NCBI RefSeq assembly: GCF_900109465.1
Contig: NZ_FOAZ01000006.1
Span: 62,001-126,000 of the forward strand
DNA: 64,000 bases
From: Streptacidiphilus jiangxiensis
Lineage (GTDB): Bacteria; Actinomycetota; Actinomycetes; Streptomycetales; Streptomycetaceae
Direction: 5' to 3'
A program made the translations under genes and the position numbers. Under the pieces are notes generated by a model. That model worked only from the letters and a program-made list of their open reading frames with translations. It was not told where the DNA came from and did no database searches. Position 1 is the first letter of the stretch; each line of letters starts with the position of its first letter. This document shows positions 15,171 to 24,045 of this stretch, in pieces.

Positions 15171-18100
15171 ATGAGCGATCTGCACGTACCCGAGAGCCCT
15201 GTCCGCCTGGTCACCGCCTCGGCGCTGTTCGACGGGCACGACGCGTCGATCAACGTCATGCGGCGGATCTTCCAGTCGCAGGGCGCCGAGGTGATCCACC
15301 TCGGGCACAACCGGTCGGTGCAGGAGGTCGTGGACGCGGCGATCGAGGAGGACGTCCAGGGCGTGGCGGTCTCGTCGTACCAGGGCGGGCACGTCGAGTA
15401 CTTCGAGTACCTGGTCCAGTCGCTGCGGGAGCGCGGCGGGGAGCACATCCGCGTGGTGGGCGGCGGTGGCGGGGTGATCGTGCCCGAGGAGATCGCCCGG
15501 CTGCGCCGGAGCGGGGTGACCATCTTCTCCCCGGAGGACGGCCAGCGGCTCGGCCTGGCCGGGATGATCAACACGGTGATCCGCGACTGCGACTTCGACC
15601 TGTGGCAGACCGGTCCCGCCGACCTCGCCGCCGTGCTGAGCGGCGACCGCTCCGCGCTCGCGCGCGCCATCACCGGGGCCGAGCTCGGCCGGCTCACCCC
15701 CGACTTCCTGGAGCAGGTGCGCGCCGCCGCGGCCGCGCGGACCGTTCCGGTCCTGGGCATCACCGGCACCGGCGGCTCCGGCAAGTCCTCGCTCACCGAC
15801 GAGCTGGTGCGCCGCTTCCGCGTCGACCAGCAGGACAAGCTGCGCATCGCCGTGATCGCCGTCGACCCGACGCGCCGGCGCGGCGGCGGCGCCCTGCTCG
15901 GCGACCGCATCCGGATGAACTCCCTCGACGGCAACCGGGTCTTCTTCCGCAGCCTGGCCACCCGCGGCAGCCACGAGGTGCCCGAGCACCTCTCCGAGGT
16001 GATCGACGTCGTCAAGGCCGCGGGCTTCGACCTGGTGATCGTGGAGACGCCCGGCATCGGCCAGGGCGACGCGGCCATCGTGCCCTTCGTCGACGCCTCC
16101 CTCTACGTGATGACGCCGGAGTTCGGCGCCGCCTCGCAGCTTGAGAAGATCGACATGCTCGACTTCGCCGACGTGGTCACCATCAACAAGTTCGAGCGCC
16201 GCGGCGCCAAGGACGCGCTGCGCGACGTCAGCCGCCAGCTGGTGCGCAACCGCCAGGCGTTCCACCAGAAGCCGGACGACATGCCGGTCTTCGGCACCTC
16301 CGCCGCCACCTTCAACGACGACGGCGTCACCGCGCTGCACCAGCACCTGAAGACCCTCCTGGCCGAGAAGGGCCTGGAGGTGTCCGAGGGCGCGCTGCCG
16401 GCGGTCGACGTGCGCCACTCCTCCGGTATCCGCCAGGTCGTGCCCGCCGACCGGGTCCGCTACCTCGCGGAGATCGTCGAGACCGTCCGCGGCTACCACG
16501 CCGAGACCGAGCTGCTGGCCACCGCCGCCCGCCGGGTGCAGTACCTGAACGCCGTCAAGGCGGAGCTGGTCGCGGCCGGGCTCGACGACGCGAGCGTCAC
16601 CGAGCTGCTCACCGAGGCCTGCCGCCAGCTCCCCTACGACCTCGCCGAGCAGATCGAGGGCTGGCCTGCGGTCGTCGCCTCCTACTCCGGCACGGAGCAG
16701 GTCGTGAAGGTCCGTGACAAGGAGATCCGCACCGCGCTGACCCGCGAGTCCCTGTCCGGCAACAAGATCCCGCGCGTGGCGCTGCCCCGGTTCACCGACC
16801 ACCAGGAGCTGGTGCGGTTCTGGCGCCGGGAGAACCTGCCGGGCTACTTCCCCTTCACCGCGGGCGTCTTCCCGTTCAAGCGCGACGGCGAGGACCCGGC
16901 GCGCATGTTCGCCGGCGAGGGCGACCCGCAGCGCACCAACAAGCGGTTCAAGCTGCTGTCGGAGGGCCAGCCGGCCACCCGCCTGTCGACCGCGTTCGAC
17001 TCCGTCACCCTCTACGGTCGCGACCCCGACGAGCGTCCCGACGTCTACGGCAAGGTCGGCACCTCCGGTGTCTCGGTCGCCACGCTGGACGACATGAAGG
17101 TCCTCTACGACGGCCTGGACCTGATCGCGCCGACGACCTCGGTCTCGATGACGATCAACGGCCCCGCGCCGACCGTGCTGGCGTTCTTCCTCAACACCAC
17201 CATCGACCAGCAGGTCGAGCGTTTCCGCGCCGCCGAGGGTCGCGACCCCTCCCCCGAGGAGCTGGACGGGCTGCGCGCCCACGCGCTGGCCAACGTCCGC
17301 GGCACCGTGCAGGCGGACATCCTCAAGGAGGACCAGGGCCAGAACACCTGCCTGTTCTCCACCGAGTTCTCGCTGCGGATGATGGCCGACATCCAGGAGT
17401 GGTTCATCGCCCACAAGGTGCGGAACTTCTACTCGGTCTCCATCTCCGGCTACCACATCGCCGAGGCCGGCGCGAACCCGATCAGCCAGCTCGCCTTCAC
17501 CCTCGCCAACGGTTTCACCTACGTCGAGGCCTACCTGGCGCGCGGCATGCACATCGACGACTTCGCCCCTAACCTGTCGTTCTTCTTCTCCAACGGCATG
17601 GACCCGGAGTACTCGGTGCTCGGCCGGGTCGCCCGCCGCATCTGGGCCGTGACGATGAAGCAGAAGTACGGCGCCAACGAGCGCTCGCAGAAGCTGAAGT
17701 ACCACGTCCAGACCTCCGGTCGCTCGCTGCACGCGCAGGAGATGGACTTCAACGACATCCGCACCACGCTGCAGGCGCTCATCGCCATCTACGACAACTG
17801 CAACAGCCTGCACACCAACGCCTACGACGAGGCCGTCACCACCCCGACCGAGGAGTCGGTGCGCCGGGCGCTGGCCATCCAGCTGATCATCAACCGGGAG
17901 TGGGGCCTGGCGATGAACGAGAACCCCCTCCAGGGCTCGTTCATCACCGACGAGCTCACCGACCTGGTCGAGGAGGCGGTGCTGCAGGAGTTCGAGCGCA
18001 TCAGCGAGCGTGGCGGCGTGCTGGGCGCCATGGAGACCGGTTACCAGCGCGGCCGCATCCAGGACGAGTCGATGCTCTACGAGCAGCGCAAGCACGACGG

Positions 18101-18401
18101 CACCCTGCCGATCATCGGCGTCAACACCTTCCGCAACCCGCACGCCGACACCGCGGCCCCCGGCCCCATCGAGCTGGCCCGCGCGACCGAGGACGAGAAG
18201 CGCTCGCAGCTCCAGCGTGTGCGCGAGTTCCAGGCCGGCCACCACGACGAGGCCCACGCCGCCCTCACCGCCCTGCGGGAGGCGGCCGTCAACGGCGACA
18301 ACGTGTTCGCCGTCCTCATGGACGCCGCCCGGGTCTGCTCCCTGCAGCAGGTCACCGAGGCGTTCTTCGAGGTCGGCGGCCAGTACCGTCGTAACGTCTG
18401 A
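15171..18401 (+). CDS. icmF: Fused isobutyryl-CoA mutase (IcmF)
   Basis: At 1076 residues this has the full length of IcmF. It starts with a B12-binding domain (FDGHDASINVMRRIF with the cobalamin-ligating DGHD), followed by a MeaI-like GTPase chaperone domain (GITGTGGSGKSSLTDELV at about 196-213, VDPTRRRGGGALLGDRIRM, TINKFERRGAKDAL) and a C-terminal acyl-CoA mutase TIM barrel (TLYGRDPDERPDVYGKVG, ISGYHIAEAGANP, NPLQGSFITDELTDLVEEAV). It interconverts isobutyryl-CoA and n-butyryl-CoA (and related acyl-CoAs), with the GTPase protecting the B12 mutase. The ATG at 15171 has GGAAGG upstream. Downstream valine-pathway genes fit this role. Confidence 0.96.
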   Translation: MSDLHVPESPVRLVTASALFDGHDASINVMRRIFQSQGAEVIHLGHNRSVQEVVDAAIEEDVQGVAVSSYQGGHVEYFEYLVQSLRERGGEHIRVVGGGGGVIVPEEIARLRRSGVTIFSPEDGQRLGLAGMINTVIRDCDFDLWQTGPADLAAVLSGDRSALARAITGAELGRLTPDFLEQVRAAAAARTVPVLGITGTGGSGKSSLTDELVRRFRVDQQDKLRIAVIAVDPTRRRGGGALLGDRIRMNSLDGNRVFFRSLATRGSHEVPEHLSEVIDVVKAAGFDLVIVETPGIGQGDAAIVPFVDASLYVMTPEFGAASQLEKIDMLDFADVVTINKFERRGAKDALRDVSRQLVRNRQAFHQKPDDMPVFGTSAATFNDDGVTALHQHLKTLLAEKGLEVSEGALPAVDVRHSSGIRQVVPADRVRYLAEIVETVRGYHAETELLATAARRVQYLNAVKAELVAAGLDDASVTELLTEACRQLPYDLAEQIEGWPAVVASYSGTEQVVKVRDKEIRTALTRESLSGNKIPRVALPRFTDHQELVRFWRRENLPGYFPFTAGVFPFKRDGEDPARMFAGEGDPQRTNKRFKLLSEGQPATRLSTAFDSVTLYGRDPDERPDVYGKVGTSGVSVATLDDMKVLYDGLDLIAPTTSVSMTINGPAPTVLAFFLNTTIDQQVERFRAAEGRDPSPEELDGLRAHALANVRGTVQADILKEDQGQNTCLFSTEFSLRMMADIQEWFIAHKVRNFYSVSISGYHIAEAGANPISQLAFTLANGFTYVEAYLARGMHIDDFAPNLSFFFSNGMDPEYSVLGRVARRIWAVTMKQKYGANERSQKLKYHVQTSGRSLHAQEMDFNDIRTTLQALIAIYDNCNSLHTNAYDEAVTTPTEESVRRALAIQLIINREWGLAMNENPLQGSFITDELTDLVEEAVLQEFERISERGGVLGAMETGYQRGRIQDESMLYEQRKHDGTLPIIGVNTFRNPHADTAAPGPIELARATEDEKRSQLQRVREFQAGHHDEAHAALTALREAAVNGDNVFAVLMDAARVCSLQQVTEAFFEVGGQYRRNV

Positions 18402-18409
18402 CCGAACGC

Positions 18410-18444
18410 GGGTGGGGCGGTCCGGCTCCCGGACCGCCCCACCC
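18410..18444 (+). terminator. Strong hairpin after icmF
   Basis: GGGTGGGGCGGTCCGG (18410-18425) pairs perfectly with CCGGACCGCCCCACCC (18429-18444) around a three-base loop, eight bases after the icmF stop. There is no U-tract, as is usual in streptomycetes. It separates icmF from the hydrolase gene that starts 45 bases later, so that gene may have its own promoter or depend on read-through. Confidence 0.75.
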
Positions 18445-18489
18445 ACCGTCGACGCCTGGGCGAGAACCACGAAGGAAGGTCACAACGGC

Positions 18490-19578
18490 ATGGGCACCGA
18501 GATCCACGAGCAGTCCGTCCTCGTCCACCGGGACGGCCGCGCCGGGCGGATCGTGCTCAACCGGCCGGGGGCGCTCAACGCCCTCACCCACGAGATGGTG
18601 GCCCGCATCTCCGCCGCCCTGGACGCCTGGGAGCACGACGACGCCGTGGAACTCGTGGTCCTCAGCGGCGCCGGCGAGCGCGGCCTGTGCGCGGGCGGGG
18701 ACATCCGCGCCATCCACCGCGACGCCGTGAACGGCGATGTCGAGCCCACCCGCCGCTTCTGGCAGGACGAGTACCGGCTGAACGCCAGGATCGCCCGCTA
18801 CCCCAAGCCGTACGTGGCCCTCATGGACGGCATCGTGATGGGCGGCGGCGTCGGGCTCTCCGCCCACGGCAGCGTACGGATCGTCACCGAGCGCACCCGG
18901 ATGGCGATGCCGGAGACCCGCATCGGCCTGGTCCCCGACGTCGGCGGCACCTACCTGCTCTCCCGCGCCCCCGGCGAACTCGGCACGCACCTCGCCCTCA
19001 CTGCGGCGACAATCGGCCCGGGCGACGCCCTGCTCTGCGGCCTCGCCGACCACTACGTCCCGTCCGACCGACTGGGCGCGCTCGTCGACGACCTGGCCGC
19101 ACACGGGCTCGACGCTGCCCTCGCGCGTCATGTCGGTGCGGCACCGGACGCGCCGCTCGCGCGGCAGCGGAGGTGGATCGACGCGTGCTACGCGGCGGAC
19201 ACCGTCGAGGGGCTGCTGTCCCGGCTCTCCGCCGACGGCGACGGCGACGGCTCAGCGGCCGACGCCGCGCGCCTCATCGTCGCCAACTCCCCCACGGCGG
19301 TCAAGGCGACGCTCGCCTCGCTGCGCCGGGCCCGCCGGCTGACCACCCTGGAAGCCACGCTGGATCAGGAGTTCCGGGTCTCCTGCCACGCCCTGACCAC
19401 CCCCGACCTGCCGGAGGGCATCCGGGCCCAGGTGGTCGACAAGGACCGCACACCGCGCTGGAACCCGCCCACCCTGGCGGCGGTGACGGACGAGGCCGTG
19501 GCCCGCTTCTTCGCGCCGCTCGGCGACGCCGAACTCGGCCTGGCGGCAGCCGCTTTCGGCTCTGCTATGGTGCGCTGA
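18490..19578 (+). CDS. Enoyl-CoA hydratase-fold 3-hydroxyisobutyryl-CoA hydrolase
   Basis: A 362-residue crotonase-superfamily protein whose ATG at 18490 follows GAAGGAAGG. Crotonase signatures include VLNRPGALNALTHEMV, GAGERGLCAGGDIRAIHRD (oxyanion hole) and YVALMDGIVMGGGVGLSAHG, with MPETRIGLVPDVGGTYLLSR carrying the catalytic Glu region. The length and the C-terminal extension (FRVSCHALTTPDLPEGIRAQ, VVDKDRTPRWNPP) are diagnostic of HIBYL-CoA hydrolase and not of simple hydratases. It releases 3-hydroxyisobutyrate in valine degradation, fitting its place after icmF. Its stop overlaps the next start as TGATG. Confidence 0.92.
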   Translation: MGTEIHEQSVLVHRDGRAGRIVLNRPGALNALTHEMVARISAALDAWEHDDAVELVVLSGAGERGLCAGGDIRAIHRDAVNGDVEPTRRFWQDEYRLNARIARYPKPYVALMDGIVMGGGVGLSAHGSVRIVTERTRMAMPETRIGLVPDVGGTYLLSRAPGELGTHLALTAATIGPGDALLCGLADHYVPSDRLGALVDDLAAHGLDAALARHVGAAPDAPLARQRRWIDACYAADTVEGLLSRLSADGDGDGSAADAARLIVANSPTAVKATLASLRRARRLTTLEATLDQEFRVSCHALTTPDLPEGIRAQVVDKDRTPRWNPPTLAAVTDEAVARFFAPLGDAELGLAAAAFGSAMVR

Positions 19579-20012
19579 TGTCAACGATCAAGAAGTTCCA
19601 GGTCACCTTCGACTGCGCGGACCCGGAGCGCGTCGCGCGCTTCTGGTGCGAGGTGCTGGGGTACGTCGTGCCCCCGGCCCCGCAGGGCTTCGCCTCCTGG
19701 GACGAGTACAACGCCTCCCTGCCGGCCGAGCGTCAGGGGGCGTCCTTCGTCGCCATGGACCCCACCGGCGAGGGCCCGCGGATGTACTTCCAGCGCGTCC
19801 CCGAGGGCAAGGTCGTCAAGAACCGCGTCCACCTCGACGTGCGCGCCGGCACCGGCCTCGTCGGCGAGGAGCGCCTGGCCACCCTCAAGGCCGAGTGCGC
19901 CCGCCTGGAGGGGCTCGGTGCGACCACCGTGCTGGTGCAGGTCGCGGACGAGTTCAACGAGTCGTGCATCACGATGCAGGACGTCGAGGGCAACGAGTTC
20001 TGCCTCGACTGA
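19578..20012 (+). CDS. VOC (glyoxalase-fold) family protein
   Basis: A 144-residue protein starting at the ATG at 19578, sharing one base with the preceding stop. The start FQVTFDCADPERVARFWCEVLGY and the end GNEFCLD are typical of the glyoxalase/bleomycin-resistance/dioxygenase (VOC) superfamily, as are the paired strand modules RMYFQRVPEGKVVKNRVHLDV and DVEGNEF. Several members bind metal ions or small hydrophobic compounds; no specific activity can be assigned. It is co-transcribed with the HIBYL-CoA hydrolase gene. Confidence 0.87.
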   Translation: MSTIKKFQVTFDCADPERVARFWCEVLGYVVPPAPQGFASWDEYNASLPAERQGASFVAMDPTGEGPRMYFQRVPEGKVVKNRVHLDVRAGTGLVGEERLATLKAECARLEGLGATTVLVQVADEFNESCITMQDVEGNEFCLD

Positions 20013-20050
20013 CTCGACCGACCCCCGGACCTCCCCGGCGCCGAACGTCC

Positions 20051-20073
20051 CGCGCGGGCGCCCTGCCCGCGCG
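20051..20073. terminator. Hairpin between convergent genes
   Basis: CGCGCGGGC (20051-20059) pairs with GCCCGCGCG (20065-20073) over a five-base loop. It lies between the VOC gene (rightward, ends 20012) and the DUF2637 gene (leftward, ends 20128), and could end transcription from both sides. No U-run is visible. Confidence 0.45.
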
Positions 20074-20127
20074 AGCGGTGCCGTCGCCCCGCTCCTGACC
20101 CGCATGGCGGAACAGCGCCGCCGGTGA

Positions 20128-21195
20128 CTACTGCGAGACGTCGACCGGCACGGCCTGGTCGACGTGCCAGGACGCCTGGAACCCGGCGAGGTAGAGGCGG
20201 AGGTAGTCGGGGTTGAGCATGGCGCCGGTACGGCCGGTGATGCCGTGCTCCTCGAAGAGCCACTGCGCCAGCTGGTTCTGGTCGGGGAACTCCCCGTGTC
20301 GGTCGGTGTAGTCGTCGAAGGCGGCGCGGTAGCGCTCCACCGCGCTGCCCAGGCTCGCCACGGCGAGACGGGTCTCCGGCTGCGCCTGCGGTTGCCGCTG
20401 CGTGGCGGGTTCCTCCGTCTCGGGCTCGCTGATGGTCACACCGCCCGCGGCTCCGACCGTCGCCGCCGGCTCCGGGCGCGAGCCAGGGAGTGCCGGGAGG
20501 TCGAGCCGGGGGGCCGGGAGCGCCGGGACGGTCTCGACCCGGAACTCGGGCAGCGGCTCGCCGAGGTTCGCCAGCTTGAGCAGCAGGATGAAGTCGACCG
20601 GTGCCCGGTAGCGCCACAGGCGGCCGTAGGTGGCGCGCAGGCGGGCCCGGTAGACGAGCCGGCGGCGCTCCATCTCCAGGGCTTCCTCGTAGGAGCGCAG
20701 CTCCCAGAGCATGCGGCGGCGGAAGAGCCGGAGGGTGGCGATCGGCGACCAGATCCACCGGCCGAGCCGCGTCCGTTCGAAGAGGGTGTTGGCCTGGATC
20801 TGGGCGATTCGCCCGACCGTGTGCCGGGCGGCCTCGATCGCGGCGACGAAGAGCAGCGGGACAACGGCGTGCATGCCGCTGGAGAGCGGGTTGGGCCAGG
20901 CCGACGCCGCGTTGAAGACGATGGTCGCCCCGGTGAGGACCCAGGCGAGCTGGCGCAGGATGGGCAGCGGGATGCGCATCCAGGTGAGCAGCAGGTCCAG
21001 CGCGAGGAAGACCGTGATGCCGACGTCGATGCCGATCGGCAGGACGTAGGAGAACCAGCCGAACCCGTTGTGCTGGGCGAGGCGCAGAACGGCGTTGTAG
21101 GAGCCGACGAAGCCGATGCAGGCGATGAGGATGGTGCCGGTCACCACCGTGATCGTCAGCGTCTTCTGGCCGCTGCTCACCTGTCGGTGATCCAT
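20128..21195 (-). CDS. DUF2637 (SpdB-like) membrane protein
   Basis: A 355-residue protein starting at the ATG at 21195. Residues 10-130 contain four membrane helices: LTITVVTGTILIACIGFVGS, FSYVLPIGIDVGITVFLALDLLL, QLAWVLTGATIVFNAASAW and AVVPLLFVAAIEAARHTVGR. This is the DUF2637 domain found in plasmid-spread (Spd) proteins and many actinobacterial chromosomes. A charged helical region (about 150-210) and a Pro/Glu-rich linker follow, then a C-terminal helical segment resembling a small DNA- or protein-binding domain (DYTDRHGEFPDQNQLAQWLFEEHGITG). No Tra, Rep or att neighbour is present, so an integrated conjugative element is not supported here. Confidence 0.82.
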   Translation of the reverse strand: MDHRQVSSGQKTLTITVVTGTILIACIGFVGSYNAVLRLAQHNGFGWFSYVLPIGIDVGITVFLALDLLLTWMRIPLPILRQLAWVLTGATIVFNAASAWPNPLSSGMHAVVPLLFVAAIEAARHTVGRIAQIQANTLFERTRLGRWIWSPIATLRLFRRRMLWELRSYEEALEMERRRLVYRARLRATYGRLWRYRAPVDFILLLKLANLGEPLPEFRVETVPALPAPRLDLPALPGSRPEPAATVGAAGGVTISEPETEEPATQRQPQAQPETRLAVASLGSAVERYRAAFDDYTDRHGEFPDQNQLAQWLFEEHGITGRTGAMLNPDYLRLYLAGFQASWHVDQAVPVDVSQ

Positions 21196-21296
21196 CTCTG
21201 TCCCCTCGCGGTGGCGCCTGCTTGTTCGAACCGGGGCACTAGCTTCACACAACCCGGTCCGCGCCTCGCCACCCGGTGGGTCCCGGGCGGAGAGGC

Positions 21297-21845
21297 CTAC
21301 GGCCGCCACTCCCGCCTGATCAACCCGAACACCCACGAGTCGGACACCTCGCCGTTGACGACGCAGTCCTCGCGCAGCGTCCCTTCGTGCACGAATCCCA
21401 TCTTCTCCAGCACCCGGGCGGACGCCACGTTGCGGGTGTCGGCCTCGGCCTGAACCCGGTTCAGGTCCAGTGTGTCGAAGCCCCACCGCAGGACGGCGTG
21501 CGCGGCTTCCGTCGCGTAGCCGTGGCCCCACATCGCCTCGTTGAGGATGTAGCCCATCGACGCGCTGCGGTACTCCGGGTTCCACCCGGTGAGCGTGCAC
21601 CAGCCGACGAAGGCCCCGTCCGAGGCGCGTTCGATGGCCACCCGCACGCCGGCGTCCTCGTCCGCCATCGTCCGGCAGGTCGTGAGGAAGCGCTCGGCGC
21701 GTGCCGGGTCGGTCCAGGGCGGGGAGTCCCAGTAGCGCATCACGTCGGTGTTGCTGTGCAGCGCGTAGAGGGGGGCCGCGTCGGCGTCGGCGAAGGGACG
21801 CAGCCGCAGGCGGGCGGTGTGCAGTGTGGGAGTGACCAGCGTCAT
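21297..21845 (-). CDS. RimJ/RimL-type GNAT acetyltransferase
   Basis: A 182-residue protein starting at the ATG at 21845 (MTLVTPTLHTARLRLRPF); an ATG at 21854 is possible. It begins with the TxRLxLRPF strand typical of ribosomal-protein alanine acetyltransferase relatives. YRSASMGYILNEAMWGHGYATEAAHAVLRWGF carries the acetyl-CoA loop, and LNRVQAEADTRNVASARVLEKMGFVHEGTLRED is the diagnostic C-terminal half. The substrate is unknown; in this subfamily it may be a protein N-terminus, an antibiotic or a small amine. Single gene. Confidence 0.9.
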   Translation of the reverse strand: MTLVTPTLHTARLRLRPFADADAAPLYALHSNTDVMRYWDSPPWTDPARAERFLTTCRTMADEDAGVRVAIERASDGAFVGWCTLTGWNPEYRSASMGYILNEAMWGHGYATEAAHAVLRWGFDTLDLNRVQAEADTRNVASARVLEKMGFVHEGTLREDCVVNGEVSDSWVFGLIRREWRP

Positions 21846-21929
21846 GGGCGCCATCCTGCGCCCTCACCGGGCGGGCAGGGAACCGGTTTTCCCGGTGGGC
21901 CGCGCCCTCCCGCGTGCTTGGATGGCGTG

Positions 21930-22148
21930 ATGGGGCGTCACGCGGAGTTCGGCGAGCCTCGGCGGACCTCCGAGCACGCTGTGCGGCGGACGTTCACCGT
22001 GCGCGGATCGGGGTCGGGATCGGGCGCGGGCGCCGTGGTGCCCGGCACGGTCTGGGCCCCGACCGGCGGTGCGGAGCCGCCGCCGCTGGTGCTGCTGGCC
22101 ACGCCCACACGCCGGTCGACGCCCCGCTCGGCTGGACGAGCTTCCTGA
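21930..22148 (+). pseudogene. Degenerate alpha/beta-hydrolase N-terminus
   Basis: From the ATG at 21930 the frame reads an RRTFTVRGSG segment, then AVVPGTVWAPTGGAEPPPLVLLA, before losing any hydrolase character and stopping at 22148. The VPGTVWxPxxxxxPPPLVLL pattern matches the N-terminal strands of dienelactone-type hydrolases, and the complete relative at 37713 has [20 protein letters not shown] at the same place. The nucleophile and catalytic histidine regions are missing. This is the only coding-like content between 21846 and 22196. Confidence 0.42.
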
Positions 22149-22196
22149 TGCGCCGTCTGGTGAGGCGTCGGCCGGCCGCCTGAGCGGCTCCCCGTC

Positions 22197-23468
22197 TCAG
22201 GCGGAGGACGTCAGGGCGACGACCGTCGACCGGTCGGCGGCGAGGTAGCAGTGTCCACCGCCGGCGGCCATCGGCGTGTCGAACGAGACCGGGATCGGAC
22301 CGGTGCCGCTGTACTGCCACCGGCAACCGCCCGTACGCAGGTCGGCTGCGTAGAGGGCGGCGCCGGTGACGAACAGCGTGTCGCTGTCGGGGTCGACGAG
22401 GACCTGCGTGTTGAGCGCGAAGCCGCCGGTCTTCACCGACGCGGTCCACAGCTGTGCCCCGGCCGCGCCCGCCTGCCTCGCGGTGAGATGCCGCCCGTCC
22501 CACACGTAGTAGACGTCGCCGCCGTCGGCGAAGAGCGAGACCGTCGACGCACCGAAGGCACCGGCGGCGCCCGACGTGGCCGGGACCTTCCAGGCCACCT
22601 TGCCGGTCGCCGGGTCGAGCGCGGCGATGGAACCCTGCCCGTCCGTCGTCAGCACCTTCCCGCCGACCAGCCCGGTCGCCAGGCAGCTGGACGCGGCGGA
22701 CATCGGATCCCCTGCGGAGCCGGCTCCGGCCCAGGCCACGGCACCGTGCCTGGCCGTGTCCAGAGCCTGGATGTTCGCACCGTTCGGGTCGAGGTCGTAG
22801 ACGAGCGTCCCGGTCGGCGGCACGTACAACGTGGTGTTGTCGTCGGGGCAGTGGGCCCGCCACCGCACGTGACGGGTCCGCGTGTCCACGGACCACACCT
22901 CACGGCGCGAGGTGACGTGGTTGTAGACGATCACGAGCACCGCGCCGTCCAGCACCCCGTAGGCGCCGCCCAGCACCGCGGTCGACGGCGCGGCGTACGT
23001 CCACAGCCGTCGGCCCGAGGCGGCGTCCAGCGCGAGCAGCTCCGCCTCGCCTCCCTCGGTCAGCGCACCGCAGACGTACAGGACGCCGTTGTCCACGGCG
23101 AAGTCGCCTTCACGGGCCGTGGTCCATATCGACTCCCGCCACAGGACGCGTCCGGTCGCGGCGTCGGCAGCCAGCAGGCCGCCCGGGATCGTGACGACGT
23201 AGACCCTGCCGTCCTGGTAGCGCAGGGCGCGCACGATGCCGCCCACGGGCAGGCTCCACGCGGTGTGCGGCGATGCGGTCGAGGACATCGATCCGGTGTT
23301 CTCCACGGCCGCCCCCGCCCGGTCGCCCTTCCCGGCCTTCCCGGCCTTGGTGTGGGAAGCGTCGCGGCCACCTCCGGTGAGGGTGAGCACTCCCCCGACC
23401 GCGGTGGCGAGAACCACCCCGCCGCCCGCCCACAGGAAGTTGCGACGGGTGGGCGACGACTGCTCCAT
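22197..23468 (-). CDS. Exported PQQ-like beta-propeller protein
   Basis: A 423-residue protein. The N-terminus SPTRRNFLWAGGGVVLATAVGG has a twin-arginine and a hydrophobic stretch, consistent with a Tat signal or anchor. The rest repeats the Trp-docking motif of PQQ-type eight-bladed propellers: AADAATGRVLWRES, LDAASGRRLWTY, VDTRTRHVRWRA, LDPATGKVAWKV and others, each followed by GxxLYV-like strands. No quinoprotein dehydrogenase catalytic residues are evident, so it is probably a non-enzymatic propeller of the BamB/YncE kind acting outside the membrane. It is divergent from the DGPF/sigma pair. Confidence 0.88.
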   Translation of the reverse strand: MEQSSPTRRNFLWAGGGVVLATAVGGVLTLTGGGRDASHTKAGKAGKGDRAGAAVENTGSMSSTASPHTAWSLPVGGIVRALRYQDGRVYVVTIPGGLLAADAATGRVLWRESIWTTAREGDFAVDNGVLYVCGALTEGGEAELLALDAASGRRLWTYAAPSTAVLGGAYGVLDGAVLVIVYNHVTSRREVWSVDTRTRHVRWRAHCPDDNTTLYVPPTGTLVYDLDPNGANIQALDTARHGAVAWAGAGSAGDPMSAASSCLATGLVGGKVLTTDGQGSIAALDPATGKVAWKVPATSGAAGAFGASTVSLFADGGDVYYVWDGRHLTARQAGAAGAQLWTASVKTGGFALNTQVLVDPDSDTLFVTGAALYAADLRTGGCRWQYSGTGPIPVSFDTPMAAGGGHCYLAADRSTVVALTSSA

Positions 23469-23607
23469 GGACGTTCTCCGGCCTTCCGTTCAACTGAGGT
23501 GCCGCGCGGTCCGGTTCGAGGACAGCCACCCGTCCCGCGGCGAAGCGTCCGAGCATACCGATGGCGGGCACACCGACGCACGAAGAAGCCGGACGCCAGG
23601 TCGGAAT

Positions 23608-23621
23608 TCAGGATATCCTGA
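23608..23621. promoter_or_regulatory. 14-bp palindrome between the propeller and DGPF genes
   Basis: TCAGGATATCCTGA is a perfect palindrome in an AT-richer part of the divergent gap 23469-23715, 94 bases from the DGPF start and 139 from the propeller start. It may be an operator for a dimeric regulator. The regulator is not identifiable here. Confidence 0.5.
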
Positions 23622-23715
23622 GGTCACAGAGGTGTTCCCTGTCATATGGACTGGTTCGACGTAAGGGCAGAAGGCGCTGCGCAAGGCGGCGACCGGACGA
23701 GAAGGAGCAGAAGCC

Positions 23716-24045
23716 ATGCGTTACCTGATGACCGCCCTCACCACCGAGACCACCCCCGCGCCGGACGAGAAGCTCTTCGTCGAGATGGCCGCGTTCGTCG
23801 AGGAGATGACCGCCGCCGGGATCCTGCTGGCGACCGGCGGGCTGGCGCCGCAGGGCGTGCGGGTGGTGTCGCACGGCGACGAACTGACCGTGACGGACGG
23901 GCCCTTCACCGAGGCCCGCGAGGCCGTGGCCGGGTTCGCGCTCGTGGAGGTCGCCTCCCAGGAGGAGGCGATCGAGCTGGCCCGGCGCTTCCGCCGGATC
24001 GTCGGTGACGGCGAGAGCGTCCTGCAGCAGGTCTTCGGGCCGTGA
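23716..24045 (+). CDS. DGPF (YCII-related) protein, partner of the ECF sigma factor
   Basis: A 109-residue protein behind GAAGGAG. It contains the family-defining segment VTDGPFTEAREAVAGFALVEV, after MRYLMTALTTETTPAPDEKLF and GILLATGGLAP. DGPF/YCII-related proteins adopt a ferredoxin-like fold and are genetically paired with ECF42 sigma factors across actinobacteria. Their biochemical role is not firmly known; modulation of the sigma factor or a stress response has been proposed. The stop overlaps the sigma-factor start as GTGA, so they are translated together. Confidence 0.92.
   Translation: MRYLMTALTTETTPAPDEKLFVEMAAFVEEMTAAGILLATGGLAPQGVRVVSHGDELTVTDGPFTEAREAVAGFALVEVASQEEAIELARRFRRIVGDGESVLQQVFGP

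Noticed and set aside
15171..18401. Cobalamin riboswitch upstream of icmF
   Set aside because: The 172-base leader shows no B12-box-like conserved elements; the palindrome at 15110 looks like a protein-binding site.
15102..18470. Open frame of more than 1100 codons on the minus strand opposite icmF
   Set aside because: The plus-strand gene is unmistakably icmF. The opposite frame encodes low-complexity Arg/Ala/Gly/His-rich protein without any domain, as expected from strong third-position G+C bias.
20128..21195. Integrated conjugative element suggested by the SpdB-like DUF2637 gene
   Set aside because: No TraB/FtsK-type translocase, replication initiator, excisionase, tRNA or direct att repeats accompany it.
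21220..21250. GTTCGAACC resembling a tRNA T-loop
   Set aside because: No acceptor stem, D-arm or anticodon arm can be folded around it.
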